From assembly GCA_035610365.1 (NCBI GenBank), contig CM069436.1:62201505-62265504 (forward strand): a DNA stretch of 64,000 nt, given 5' to 3'. Positions 13,201 through 28,200 of this stretch are shown in pieces (positions within the stretch are counted from its first letter, which is position 1; each line of letters starts with the position of its first letter). A model generated the notes under the pieces. That model had not been told where the DNA came from. It was given only the letters and a program-made list of their open reading frames with translations, and searched no databases. Both the position numbers and the translations under genes were made by a program. This stretch comes from Aquatica leii. Taxonomy: Eukaryota; Arthropoda; Insecta; Coleoptera; Lampyridae.

Positions 13201-16200
13201 TCGAACTACAAATGATAACTTAAATTTAAAAAGAAAAAGCAATAATTCAGGGAGTGTGATTAACGGCTATGAGCGATAATTTTTATAATCTTTTAGGTTC
13301 AAACTGACGTCGATATCAATGCCAAATTTTTCCTAACTGTTACAAGGGAAAACTAATTAAGATTACTAGACACTTCTCCATTTGTGAAAAAGTTATTGAT
13401 TAAACATATCAATTTCGGCGCTAATTGAAAGACTTTATAGTCTTGATTCCTGATAGTGTAAGTTTTGCTTAGCAATGAATATTTTGAAAGGACCATATTG
13501 TATCAAGAAATTTGTTTTATATTTTACAATAGTAGGTCATTAAATCAATAAAATTTCTGTCATGTTTTTTTTCGATTTTTAGTTTTTTTCAATTTGTCTT
13601 TCAGTTTTTTAAGTAGTTAAATTAATAAACAATTAATTGGTATTGATGATGATGATAATTAAATGGTAACAATTAATTATTACCTGTTTGTACCTATTTG
13701 ATAGAATCATCTGTCGTATTATCTACGTAAATTATAGATTATCTTATCTATTATCTAGATAAAAAAATTGGAAATTATCTATTATCTCATCTAGATAAAA
13801 ATTTAATTACCTATGCACAACATTGCTTATCGCTATACAGTTTTTTTTTCAAATAGATATGTGTTTTATGTTGTACAAACAAACATAGATAATGCAATTA
13901 TATTGGTAGTAACAAACAAATTGTTTTTTCCACTACTAGTTGTATACGCTTGCATTATTACGTATAATAGTATGTCGTGAAGTTGTACTTTTTTAAGCGC
14001 AGGTAAATAATATTTCCTTATTAACTACTAGTTAATAATGAACATTACATTTTCTGATAATACTACAACAGTTTCAAAGAAAAAAAGTTTACGAAACTGC
14101 GTACCAAGAGCAAGAGATTTTATTTAATGCTAATTTAAGTTTTTAAATCGTTCAATTAATAAATTAATTTGATTTTAAAAAGTAAGTTATTTGAAGTTCG
14201 TACTTAATTAAATGTGAATATTATTGAGTTAAATATGTTTTAAATATAATCAATGCTTAAAATAATAATGTTTTTAAACAACTTAAGCAATAAAAACTTA
14301 CGTTATCTGTTTATTTTTGTGTTTTTAATCACAATTAAGAATTACGTCAAAATTAGTTTTATTAAACTAATGACAACTGTCAGAATTACTGACTTGATTT
14401 TTAATTTAAAATTAATATCTTAAATTTTAAATTTGATTTAGTAACAGGTAGAAAGGTTTTAATAATTCTAGTAGTGGAAAAAATTGTATATATACCACGG
14501 TTGAGAAGTTCATTATAATCTGCGCGATTTATATCCCTCGACGCTTCGCGTCCCGCGATATAATCTATCGCTTAGGTTATAATGATGCACTTCTCAACCT
14601 TGATATATAATATACTATTTTCCACTACTAGTTGTATACGCTTGCATTATTACCTATAATAGAAGGCCGTGAAGTTGTACTTTTTTAAGCGCAGGTAAAT
14701 AATATTTCATTATTAACTAGTAGTTAATAATGAACATATTTACATTTTCTGATAATACTACAACAGTTTCAAAGAAAAAAAGTTTACCTAACTGCGTACC
14801 AAGAGCAAGAGATTTTATTTAATGCTAATTTAAGTTTTTAAATCGTTCAATTAATAAATTAATTTGATTTTAAAAAGTAAGTTATTTGAAGTTCGTACTT
14901 AATTAAATGTGAATATTATTGAGTTAAATATGTTTTAAATATAATCAATGCTTAAAATAATAATGTTTTTAAACAACTTAAGCAATAAAAACTTACGTTA
15001 TCTGTTTATTTTTGTGTTTTTAATCACAATTAAGAATTACGTCAAAATTAGTTTTATTAAACTAATGACAACTGTCAGAATTACTGACTTGATTTTTAAT
15101 TTAAAAGTAATATCTTAAATTTTAAATTTGATTTAGTAACAGGTAGAAAGGTTTTAATAATTCTAGTAGTGAAAAAAATTGTATATATACCACGGTTGAG
15201 AAGTTCATTATAATCTGCGCGATTTATATCCCTCAACGCTTCGCGTCCCGCGATATAATCTATCGCTTAGATTATAATAATGCACTTTTCAACGTTGATA
15301 TATAATATACTATTATATTACCCAAGGCTAACATTTTTTTGTTTTAATAATAACTATAACATTTAAATGTGTACTGTATTTTTCCTAAATTAGTTTGTTG
15401 GTTTTTATTATGCTTGTACTTGGACAAATCAATAATTAACTGCAAAATCAATGAGTTAATGTTGATAATCGTATTTTTCAAGAATCTGTAAAATGAAATG
15501 AATGATAGACCAACAATTTATAACTGATAAAAGTTTTCATCGAGTTTAGATTGTATCATCGTTAAAATCAACATTTTCTGAACACAATAAAGAAATTAAA
15601 AAGTTTACAAAAACAAAGTTACACAGAGGGAACTACTAGGTACACAGCACAGTAACCAAACTTGTCAACTAACTCAAGGGTAAAACTGCACGGAATCGGG
15701 TTTACAGTAACTTGTTAGAAGGAGATTTGCATCAAATGTCAAAGTAACCGATAAAAGTTTTGTACCAAACTAAGTAAGTATAAAGTGTACACATTTTAAC
15801 TGTTTGTGTCTCAATAAGATTCCAAAGTTCTACCATTTTAAACTTTTACAAATATTATAAAATAACATATTATACATATTTAGGTAACTGAACCTTATAT
15901 TTGTAACTGTAATATTACAGAAAAGTTAATAAAACTTTCTGCTGGCATCACAAGAGCTACTTAAAACGGTTAAATCGTCATTATTGAAAAACAGTAGGAA
16001 AGTCGATTCTCCTCTAGATAACTACAATACAAAGAGCTATAGACATTTCTATACATCACCTTATTTTATACATAGATATAAAGAATACCAATATTATAGT
16101 ATACAAAGTGTCATGAAAGTTAAATCATAAAAAAATATATAACCCCTCTTAGATTTGTACTTGAAACACATTTTTAATTTAGTTAAAATAAAAAAAATGG

Positions 16201-19200
16201 TGTAGTCACCACACGACTTTCCTATCAGGAATATCTACATATTTTTATTTTCATATTGAAGAAAAACATCCAATTCAAAAGAATATAGAGAATTTAGAAA
16301 ACTTAGGTTTATAATTTTATTTGCTTAAAAGAAATAATAGTAAAAGTACTAAGTATTACACAATAGACTTTTTTAATTTAAAAATGTTTTTATTCTACCC
16401 ACTTTAAACTGATATGTACACGTTTGTATTGACTTCCTAGTATAATATAATTGTTTTGCAACTTCTCTTCGATTTCATTAAGATGTAACCGAAATATGAT
16501 AAATTAAGGTTATGTTGTCAATTGGAATTTATTTTAAATTATAAATAAAATATGTAATAAACTGTTAATGTTATATTAAAGTTGTATAAAAAACACACGC
16601 ACGCACTCACGCAGAAATTTGTTTTTCTTTGATGGTTCGAATTATTTTTGATATTATGCTTAGAGTAGCACAACAAACACTTAAATTTGCAACTTTACGT
16701 TTAAATTAAAAATGATTATTACAACTGTCTTCTAACTAGTCTTATAGCAGTACCACTCTGGTAGAAGTGTAATCGCGTTGCCACTATAGGTAAATTTCCT
16801 ATTTTCTAATTAAACTTAAAAATAGTTTGTCTTTCTTGTTCACCAATTCTTTTTGAATATTTTACTCCATAAAGAACCATTCATTTTTGTCCCTCTCGCG
16901 TAAATTCCATCACTTCAATAAATCGAGTTTTATTTTTTAATGCATTTGTAACTTTTACTGCTGTTTCTCAGACGTTTGCTTTCGTTCTCTTGCCAATTCT
17001 TAATATCCTTCCTTTTTCGGCAATTAGGGTTAACAACTGAATCATAGGAATCAAAATCACGAACACTATTGCCTCCAGTTGTTTTGTATAAATAAAATAC
17101 TCGACTTTATCTAAAGTTTGTTTTAAAGTAGCATTGTGCTTGAACAAAAGAGCAATGATGTTCAAAAAGTTTCTCTGTTCCTTTAACTCTTTAACCTTTT
17201 AAAGGAAAGGCAGTTTGTAGCGAGATACAAGATTGCAACTATCATTACTTTTTTACTACTCATTCATTTCTTTCTTCCACTTGCTATATTTGTACTATAT
17301 ATTGTACCATATTTTTTTGTGATTTTGAACACTCGTGTTGTGGTACTTTTTTCAAAACTTTTTACCACTTTTCTAAACCTGTTGTTTGTAAAGACATTTC
17401 TTTAAACTATACTGATCATGTCAAGGGACGGATTCCCTTTTCGGTGGCTTTGAAATCTAAGGAATTTCGGTATTTTTCAATTACTATAGAAAATTTAGTG
17501 CATAATAAACAACGCATCCTATCTTCCATAGCTTTGTAATATGGGCAAGCTGCATGCATCAATTTGATTTGATTTGCTTGTAATGTTTTCACAAGTTTTA
17601 CTACTATCTTCACTTTTATTCAAATCTCCAATAGAATTGTCATTCGGCGTCTTTCTAATAGTATTGACTACAGATCCAGATTTATTTTCCATTTCAGTTG
17701 CAACTGGTAATTGTTATGTCATCGACAAGTAGTAAATAAAAGATAAGTTTATTTAATTTATGTATTAATACGCGCGAGTGTTACATAGCTATCATACATT
17801 ACTGCGCTCTAGCACATACGTACTGCCCCTCTCTTCCGCGCTACCTTTACACATGTCCTGCTAAATACAGGGCTGGCATGAGCCTAACACAACATCTCCC
17901 TTTTCTCTTTCTTTTTTTGCTAGAGATGTTAACACATAGTCTTTTAAATACTCGGGCTTATTCCGAGCTCTAACTGGTCTCTTTAACTGCTGGTCACTTA
18001 CATCCACACTGTTAGAAGTAACACTAATTTTTTCTGGAAACTGGCCCGCACTATTGCCAGTTTTAGCCCTGTTACCACTACTTAAATTAGGTGTAACATT
18101 TACAAAATCTTGCTTTTGGTCGTGAACCGACGGAAGGTTCTGCATAACTGCAGGGTAATTATTTACATCAGGCATGTAACTAGGTGCTGGTATGAGATGC
18201 CATCTATTTCGTCTGATAACCCCATACTTAGTTTTTATATTGTATAAACTGCTTGATATCAATAATCCAAACATAATCATCTATGTTTAAATCAGAAAGG
18301 TTTCTAGCGGCGTGCCTTAAGTTATAATTATCTGCCTGTTTTTCTTTATTTTTCGCTTCTCTCTGAATGAACGTAGAAGTATCTACATAACTGTTTAACT
18401 TACCCCTTTAAGTAGATAGATTTGTTCTCAATTTTCTGGACATGAGCAACTCCGCTGGACTAAACCCTGACTCAAAAGTGTGCTTCGATAGGCTAAAAGA
18501 GTAATAAAAATCGTTCTTTTTCAGAAGGTTTTTTGCTACTTTAACCGCTGCTTCTATGCAACCGTTTGATTGAGCAAAATACGGACTGCTACAAGTTGGT
18601 GCCTTGCATGCCTTCGACCAATGTCCTTTTTGCTTACATTTTCTACACGAGCTGTTCCTTGCAGGGTATTCGTTGCGTTGGTGGAATGGTAGTCCACAGT
18701 ATTCGCACAATTTTGAGTTGCTGCTTCTTCCTGCTTTTGGCGATAACGTTTTAAGAACTCACCGGGTGATTTATACGTCAAACCGCGTTCACCTTTTGTA
18801 CGGTGTCTTGACGTAACACTTAGTTTCTTGCTGCTTGAAGTTCGGATTGCTTGGTCATGGTGATTGCGTCCTCCAACGTTAATGTCTTCTTTAACTGAAG
18901 CCTTTCGCTGGTTGCTTTATCAGTCATACCAACAATGATCCTATCTCGAATCAACTCTTCTTTTAATGTACCATAATCACAATATTCAACGAGAGAGTAC
19001 AATGCTCTGATAAACGAGTCCAAGATTCCCCCATATTCTGTATTCTTGAGTTGAATTTGTATCGCTCAAAGATCACGTTCCGTTTGGGAACAAAATGGTC
19101 ATCATATTTCTTTACAAGGCATCCATAACTGTTCGGTATATCGGTAAATGTTAACAAGATTTCTTCTAATTGCTCACCCATAACGTAAAGTAGCAAATCA

Positions 19201-22200
19201 ATTTTATTTTTGTCTGGCTTACCATCAAATCGAGAAACTATTAAATAACGCTAAAGTCGTTTCTTCGAGTGCGGCCATCCTTCAGGAGGCGCTCTGGCAC
19301 ATACCTACTGCCCCCCTCTTCCGCGCTATCTTTACACATGTTCTGCTAAATACAAGGATGGCATGAGCCTAACACAACAGTAATGATGTATCTTGGACAT
19401 CGGAATTATTGTGGATTACACTTAAAGATTCTAATTCAGAATTATTTTCAGTTTTTTGTAATCATCCAAGTGACTTATTTGTTCCGTTCTCCTTTTAGCT
19501 TGACTTCGATACTGTGCTCCAGACAATTTTCTCTTAAGTAACACTAAAACCTATGTATTTAACATATTAAGATTTGAAAATTTTTGCTTGGATTTTAGAT
19601 ATGTACTTACGGAAAATAGTCAGTTTAAATATTTCCGGAAAAGTATTCATAAATAAAAAGCAGTTGTGTTAAAAAAATTCGTTATTTTTATTGTTATGAT
19701 AACGAAAGTATTAAATCCAATGATTCGAAAGAATGTAGCAAAGAGCGCGTTGGCGCCCGGAGTGTATCGATGTCAAGGTAAATGTCCTTCTTTGTTACTC
19801 CTTTTTCCTAGATCCAACACTGGCTTAAGGGGAGAGTCATTAGGTGTAAAAGTAAGGTTAGATTCGTTAAAAATTTTCAATCTAAAACATTACTATATTG
19901 CGATAATGACAACTTGTAAACGATATCTCTGTATATTTACAAATAAATTATGCATACTCAATTTATTTTATGTACACCCAACTGCAAGGTTACTATAGTA
20001 GTAACCTTTGCTAGAATGCAAACGAAAATAATGTAAACAAATGAAAGTAAATATATCATACAGATTATGTAGCAAATAATCGTACCTTTAAAACCTATGT
20101 GACGCAACTTTAAAAACTTTGGACCGCGCAGTAAATTATATTACTCCTGCTAAATGAGTCTCATTTCGCCCATGTACGATTTAACAGTCTGGCACTTTTT
20201 AGAAAAAATCAGTGTTTATAATATATAAATAATAAAACTTTTCGAAACACTAGTAGAAAGGTGATAAAACGGTCGTAATTGTAATCAAATGTATAAAAAT
20301 AGTATGTATGAAAATAAATGATTTTTGTAAACTTTTCAACTCTGCTTTTATTTTTACTTCTTTTCCAAAATATAAAATTCCAAATAAACCGTAATAAAAA
20401 AAACACTTTTGTCAATGATAAACCAAGTTGCGCTAAACGAACTGTAATTACTAAATAAAGTTATCTGTAATAGTACTACATTTCATTGCAAGTTGCAAAG
20501 TTAAATCTTGCGATAACTCCAGTTAAGTTATGTAAACGCATCAAATAATATCAAAGAAAGAAGTTTTGTCATGTGAATATGTATGCAAAGCTCTATTTTT
20601 CTTCTTTCATCTTATTTTATTAATTTGCAAATATAGCGACATCTCCTCAACAAATCAATGCAACTTAAACCTGACCTGAAACCATACACTGAAACATTAT
20701 GGATACATAAGTGTTATTTTCTCTATGAGTAACGTTTTTACTTTATTACAAATCGATTAAAATTAAAATTATTGCAAATTTGTTGAACGTACAGTAACTT
20801 TGCCTGATATAATACATCAAAAACGATTACACTGCTTAAAAATACATCTTTTCCAACTGGAAAATTAATTGTCTGCGTAACATTTGACAAATTAATCTGT
20901 TTATTAGAAATTATAAAAGTTAATTCTCTTGTTCTAATTACAACAAAGACGATGTTATAATTAGACGACAATCTTTCAAGCAAAATTGAGTCTAGGTATT
21001 ACTGAACAAATAAGTACAGGTAGACTCTTAATTAAACATATCTAATTTCTTTTGTAAACTAAAACTGAAAATACGTATCTTTTAGAAAGACCGTGTACTG
21101 ACAAGGCCCATTAAAGGTGCTTAGACAACGTCAGTAATAATTTTTTGTATAACATAGTCACATTCAATTTCATTTAATAATTCATATCCAATATAAAAAA
21201 ATTTCATCGAATTTTGCCGGTCTCCGTTCATATTGCTTCTTACATAGTTTTTCATTCTTTTTAAACAGACAAAAGATCGTTCTCCTGAAGCATTTAATAT
21301 TGGTAATGTTTCAAAAATTCGTAAAATAATTTTTAAGTTGGGAAATGCTTGTATCATACCTGATGCTACTTTTAAATATCAATAATGGAAGCCAAATATT
21401 CTGCCTCTTTGTTTTTTATAAAAAGAAGAAATTGTACAAATTCTTCGTTTTATTTTCCGGCATAGAGGTTAAATACTTTGAAATGTTGTAAAACGTTTTC
21501 ATATACTTTTTTTGAGGTCAAATTGGTTAATTAGATGATCGCAACTTGCATGGATGGTAGTATTATATGTAATTTTCGCGAACAGAAAATGAATATTCAT
21601 TGTTGCTTTTTTTATCAAATTGAATTTTCGCTTCTTTGCTTTTATTTTCTTTGTATTTACTGCTTATATATTTTGTGGTTTCTTTTTTAATTATTTCGAT
21701 AATTTTTTCAGCGATCTGAGTAAACTTAGTACTTGAATCACTATGAACTCTACTGATTGAAGAAGAATTTACTGGTAGGGTTTATCTTATGCATAATTGT
21801 GCTGTAAATTATTGTCATCTGAACAGTTTAATGCTACGACTTTGCTTCTATTACAATTAATTTTTTTCACAGTTGCTGAAACCGTGAAAGTTTTAAAGTT
21901 AGAACTGCGTCTGCAAACGATTCCATCGTGTATCACAAAACCTTTTAACACTCAATTCTTTGTCACTTTCTTGAAACTTGTTATGTTTAAAATATTTGGA
22001 TATATGTTGCGTATTGTATGAGTTTTGTGCCGAAACGCTTCCTTTTTACATTCCGAATATTAACTGTCATTTTTTTTTTGAATATACCTACGTTTTGTAT
22101 GTGTTGCTTGTAAAACGTTTGATGGGATAAGAATTTACTACCGCCACATGTTTCCCTCTTTGGGATGGTACATGTCTATTAAATACATTTTGTTCTAATT

Positions 22201-25200
22201 GATAACTCGTAAGTAGTAGTATTTCTGGAAGTAATTTAGGGTCAAGTCGTTGAAGTACTTTGTGTGGTGGTCTATTAAACTTGGAAGCACACCTGCAATA
22301 TGAATAATGAAAATCATTTCGAAACTTGACGCATTCCGTTTATAACGTCATTGTTTGACTTGCAAGCAACTTATTTGTGATATCATATTATATGTAATTA
22401 TTTCTTTTCTTGCACTTTTAGCAATTGTTGAGGAGGTTGCGGGTATGCCATTACCCAACCGCTTATGTTTGGACAAACTTGAGTAGACCTTTTTTATTTT
22501 CTATTAATTTTTATTTCGATTTTTATTAGTGTCGAACGTAAAATACGTACGACGTTGGTATAGATGTTGTCACGAGTAATGCATGCAAATGTTGTTTGTA
22601 CAATTACGAGATGAATTTATTATAAGTGCCTTTAGCTTCTGATTGCGAAATCACTAGATTTGCATTGAATCAAAGTTTTATTCTCCACTTACTTATTAAT
22701 TTTTACTTTTGTATTGTAATACGATAATTATATTTACGAAGTGTTGCTTACCCTCAGAAGCCTGCATCAGCGTTATTGTCTGTAATATTTATTGACAAAC
22801 TCTTAATGGATAGCATTTACGTAGTTCTACATTGTTTCATTTTTAATCTCTTTCTTTCTTTGTTAAAATAATTATATTCGTTGCTATAACCTATGTTCTC
22901 TTTTTTGTTCTTTTTCAGTGTTCGGCAGATTTAAACGGTATCTGCAATTAATAGTTTTCTCGCCGTTTTCGTGCATTTTTAATTACTTTATGATTAGCAC
23001 ACTGAGTATCACCTGCGATCTTCTCGCTGAAGTTTATTGAATTAGCCGCCTGCCTTAGGTTCCGGGTAAATCTACGCCACAAACTTCTTGCAGAAATTGT
23101 CTCACCGATGAGTTGAAGCACTAAACAAAGCAAATATATTTTTAAAAAATTACAATTGCTGTTAAGATTTAATGAATGTGCTCTTTAATACGATTGTTAA
23201 GTAATTTCTTTTTTTATAAGAAGTTTTGGTAACATGTCTGAAATTTAATAGATTTTGATGTCGATTTAAAAAACATTTTACGTAGATAACATATGCATCT
23301 TAAAGTTAAGCCACTAAGGTCATTTAGGTGTACGATGTGTTGCCCAACCAAAGCCTTATTTCATATTTTGTTTGTGATACCGTCTTTGCGCTAGCGTTTG
23401 ATTGCACGTCTTGTCATTTGTTCTATTACAGCTTCGGGTAGATTTAAACGGTGTCTACCACCCTAATCTTTCATCGTTCTGACGCATTTTTAAACTTATT
23501 TCATAATGTAGCACCACGAAGATTACGACCCAATCACCAAATCAATGAGATAGTCGTCACTATATAACTTACGAAAAAACATTGAAAACTGTTGCAGAAT
23601 ATTCTTTTTAAAAAGAATGAGGTTGTGTACATATGTCATTAATTGTGTTTATCAAAAACGACACCAAATAACGTATCGCTTAGGAAGGATTGCCTATAGG
23701 ACCAAGCTCTACAAAGATTATATTTTTGTTATCTATACATAAATGACACACTTACGTGACTTCAAAAATGTAATAAATTCCACTAATGATAGTTTCTTGA
23801 ATACATCTTTAATGCTTCCGAGTACACATCGTCAAAAGATCGCAAAAATAGTCCCTCTACTAATGGATGCTTTTAATGTGGTAATCGGAACAGTCGATAA
23901 TGTTTTAACTGTCCACGATATAAAATGGCTTCACATATGTCAATTATTATAGAAGCTTTCCAACCTCTAAACGAACGCTTGGAAGAGGTTATTATTGACA
24001 TATTCGGATCATTACTTACATCAAGAAAGTTTAGATCAATACTTTGTGCTTCAACAGATAACCAATCGCTGATATGACCGCAAAATAATATAGAGCTCTC
24101 TAGTTCACAAAGTATTGGATATCTCACTTTCAAATACCTCTTTGGATCACGACAGAAAAGAAGAGAGTCAATGTAAACCTTTTCTGTTTAATAAGTTTGT
24201 AAAAATGATTAATGTGCATGATATAAAAACGACTGCGTGCCAACTGCTACTTAATAATTTGGTAGAGGTAACGTATACCCAAACTTTACTGTTAGTAGTC
24301 TTAGGTATACGGTCAGCGTTAAAACATGGCCTAAAAACTGAAAAATTTGACACCTTTGTAACAACATGTTTATCTCAAGAATTAAAAAACAATTTTATTA
24401 ACAAACTGCAAAAAATAAAACTGCAAAAAAAATATATAAAAAAAGTACAATAAATTTAAGTAATAAAAAAGATAATGCAAGAATAAGCTTGCAGAAATTA
24501 AACAGTAGAAAAAAATATGTAAAAAGAAAAAAGAGAACATGATTTATGTTAAAATGGAAAGAAAAAACTTAAATATACTATGTGACCAAACTTGGCAAGA
24601 AGGTTTAGCTACTTACAGATCGTAAATAATTAAAATTTAAAAAAAAAGGAACAAAGATGAATATAATTTTTATTTAATAATGTGCTGCCCCTACCCTCCC
24701 CCTATTGGTTTTATACTTCCTCATTATTGTGTTTTAAGCAACTTGCAATTTATGCCAGAAAGCTTTCTGTGTCTGTGGAAGATGCGCTAAGTTCCTCAGT
24801 CTTCTATCCATAATGCTTTACACGTGTTCAATTGGCGTAAGGTCGGGGGATCTGGCTGGCTATGGTAAGAAACTAACATTAGTATTTTCAAATCGGTCTA
24901 TAGAGTGTCTTGCTATGTGGGGACGAGCATTATCCTGCTGGAAAAGTGGGCCTTCCAACTGCTAAAGAAATAGAAAAATATAAGTTTTACTACTTCGTTA
25001 ACATATCGCGGTGTGTTCATAACGCTTCCGATGAATACCAAACTCCCATAGGCTGTAGCACCCCATATCATAATACCCACATGGTGCTCAATAAAAAATT
25101 GCTTCGTTCCTTATGTCTTCGTCTGACTCTCATGCTTCTGTTGAATTTGCTTAATTTGCGGAAATTTTCTAGCTAGGGCACTCTAAGCATAATCACTTGT

Positions 25201-28200
25201 CAAAACACGTTAAACAGACAAACCACAAGAAATAACAATTTTAAAATTAACCAAGACTTGCATGAAATATACAATAATGAAATGAAAACAAAAAATTCAC
25301 AGATATTGCAAATTTTGCAATTATCGGAAAGTGTTGAAAACAAACGAAGAGTAGAGTCGTATGATAATTCACCAATTGTTTGTACTTAACATTTGTCCAT
25401 GGAATGCCTGAGAATTGTTTCTCATAATTTTTTCATTGCTGGAAAATATTGAGTCAGCAACACCAATGACTTATAGAAAATTTTTGTGATAATAAATTAT
25501 GAGTGACACCGTTCATTATAAAGAATTGCTGCGCGCTGATAAAACATACCTTCCAGTGACATATCTAAAGAGAAACCCGATCGCGTTGTAAATAAGCCGG
25601 TGTCATTAATTTGTTCCGTTTTTGTAGTTCAATTTGTTTGCCCTTTATCTCTCCAAGAGAAACAGAAATTGTGCTCGGCATTGAATTAGTTTTAAAAACT
25701 CTAAATCCAAACACTCCCGGCTGTTGTTTCTCATTTATAGCTTTAGTAGTATGTAATAGTTTAGTGCGAAATGATTGCAAGCAGGAAGGTATCTTTATAG
25801 AAATGTTTCTAGAGAAGCACAAAAATGAGTATTTGGGCTGTGTTGGTAACGCTTAGGTTCTCTTTTCCAAGTGATGTACGGTAAGAAACACAAAGCAAGC
25901 AACAAAATCTCAAACCATCGAACTTTATTTGACAAAAAATATTTTCAAGGCAAAAAGTCACCTTAGCAAAGCTCAAATAATAATATTCACAGTTCAACAG
26001 CTTCTAAGATTATGACACGATTCGAGCTACGTTGCCACATCTTGTCAGATGTAAAAGTTGCAAAGTGGGATTTCACCTTTGGAAATGTGCATCCACAGTT
26101 TATATATTAGATTTTTTCAACAGTTTGTCGCGTTCGCAATTCTCTGTCATATCTAAAGAAGACTTACAGCAGATTGGACTCGCAATAAAAACATTTCGCG
26201 AAGCGAAATAATCGACATGCCTTTTTATTAAATTCTGTAGGTGTTCTTAACGTGATCTTTCGGCTTAAAAGAAGTAAAACTAATCTTATAAGCGACTTGT
26301 CAATTGCCAAAGACAAAGAAAAGAAATATTAAACTTGCTCTCTCCGTGTACAACAAAAAACAAACAAAAAATCATTTTCAATTTTTTTGCGTTAGACAGT
26401 ATCACAAAAACACCACCCGTCAGTAACTTTCCTTCGGATAAGTGAAAAAAAAAACCAGCACGTAAATAACTTTTTCGAGTGGGTAAAAAAACCAGCGCGT
26501 AAATTAAATCCCTTGCGTGAGCACGTTGAAAAAAAACAGCCCGACAGTAACATCTTTTTCTCGAGTAAGTCAAAAGAAGAACTCCCGTATGCAACTTTCT
26601 TTGTTTTAGCACCACGTCAGGGCTTTTAAAACCTTTGTTTCTAAAACGCTTTTTACTGATTGGTTCACGAACCTTCTCAGTACCAAATCTGCCAATTGGC
26701 TTTTCTTTTTTTATACTCAATTTGTTGAAAGCGGCGTTATGCTTCCTTCTACCTTTAAGATGTTACGTTTTGTTACTGGACGGCGATGCGTGTTTCAAAT
26801 GGAATAAAAATTTATCGATTCTACAATTTATTTTCTTATTAATATTAAACAAATGTGCCACTGACTATAAAAAAGCATTTAAGAGATGAACTTTACTTTA
26901 ACATGAATCATTTCTCCATTCTTAACAGATTTATAACGCTAATAATCTTTACAAGTGCTTGACTGTTGGTACAAATTCAACATTTAAAATTTACTAAAAT
27001 TTTATTTTACATACTTTTGTCCTATGTTGATAACTTTTACAGAGAAATCGTTGAGTTTTTATTATAAAACTTTATAAATCAGGTTTATTAAATTATTTCG
27101 TTTACGCATTTTAAAATTTGAACATAAATTATCGATTCAGTAGAACATGTGTGTTTCGATCGAGTTCCTTTTGGTGACCACCGCGGCTTTTTTTGCGGCT
27201 AAGGGTAGCTTTGTCGGTGTCGTAATATTACACGCCACAATTCTTGTATTGAAATGATTTGCTTAATAACTGAAAATAACCAATAAACTATTATTTTAAA
27301 ACGGTGTAAGATAGAGGAAAATTGCACATAAACATTATTAAAGAAGACAAAATTTACTATAAAAAAGTCGGCGGAAGGGTACAACTACGTCCAATAGTTT
27401 AGAAGATACAAATGTGCAAAGTTACACAAAAATGTCTTACATTACATTAAAATTCTGTAATTCTTAAACTTTTAGATATAATTATACACTCCTGCGGACT
27501 TTTTTGTAGTAAATTTTGTGCTCAATAAATTGTTTATGTGCAATTTTCATCTATATTGTACCGTTTTTGCAGCGTACAAAACGGAAGCTTGCGCGGATCT
27601 AATTCTGCAATCACTACAATTATTTTCCATAACTGCTGAGTGAAATTAAGACTTATTATATTTTTAAAACATAAAACGAATCATAAGGAATATCTTGTTT
27701 AATAATAATAAACGCTTCATCCGAAAAATACAAAAACTAAAGTGAAATTGGGCACCACCGCAAGTTCCAGCTTTGTTTCATCTGAGCGTTTCATCGTTTT
27801 GTTACATAAACCTTCGAATCAAGCATTCTATAAGTGTTTTCAATACTAAAAAAAGATATGCCATTACCATTTCATCTATTTGAATAAATTTTAATCATTT
27901 ACTACCTCGAAGTAGCTAAAACTTTTTGTCAAGTTTGGTCACAACATTTCCACCCCTATTTGGCGTTTCAACTTCAGTGTCACAATATACAATATCATTA
28001 AACTAATAAAATATCCAATGCATATAAAACGTTACTAAAATAAATAAAAAATGTATCAGTTTTTCATAGCATAACATAACATAAAACTGATATTAATTTG
28101 TATCCGCCTGTATATAAATACAAGCTGTTTCATGACAAGTTCTTATTAAAGTTTTATATCATAGTGTTCCCGAAATATTAAGAAGCTTCGAGACAAGTGT

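Larger units (their letters stand above)
24581..27943 (-). mobile_element. Tc1-family transposon with long terminal inverted repeats
   Basis: The ends are inverted copies over about 59 bases, starting TGTGACCAAACTTG and running through TTTAGCTACTT...TAATTAAAATTTA. Near the left end the minus strand encodes transposase pieces: [20 protein letters not shown] (about 25110-25050), [15 protein letters not shown] (about 24955-24910, second catalytic Asp) and [11 protein letters not shown] (about 24860-24825, third acidic residue). The N-terminal half is not recognised and 2.7 kb of unrelated AT-rich DNA, including a minisatellite, occupies the rest. A left TA is present but the right flank reads AC. 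Confidence 0.75.

Noticed and set aside
19666-19998. 110-codon plus-strand frame
   Set aside because: No motif, no splice context and no related copy in the window.
26286-26720. A 144-codon minus-strand open frame
   Set aside because: Its residues repeat with the underlying 45-60-bp minisatellite units; no family motif. Openness is a by-product of repetition.
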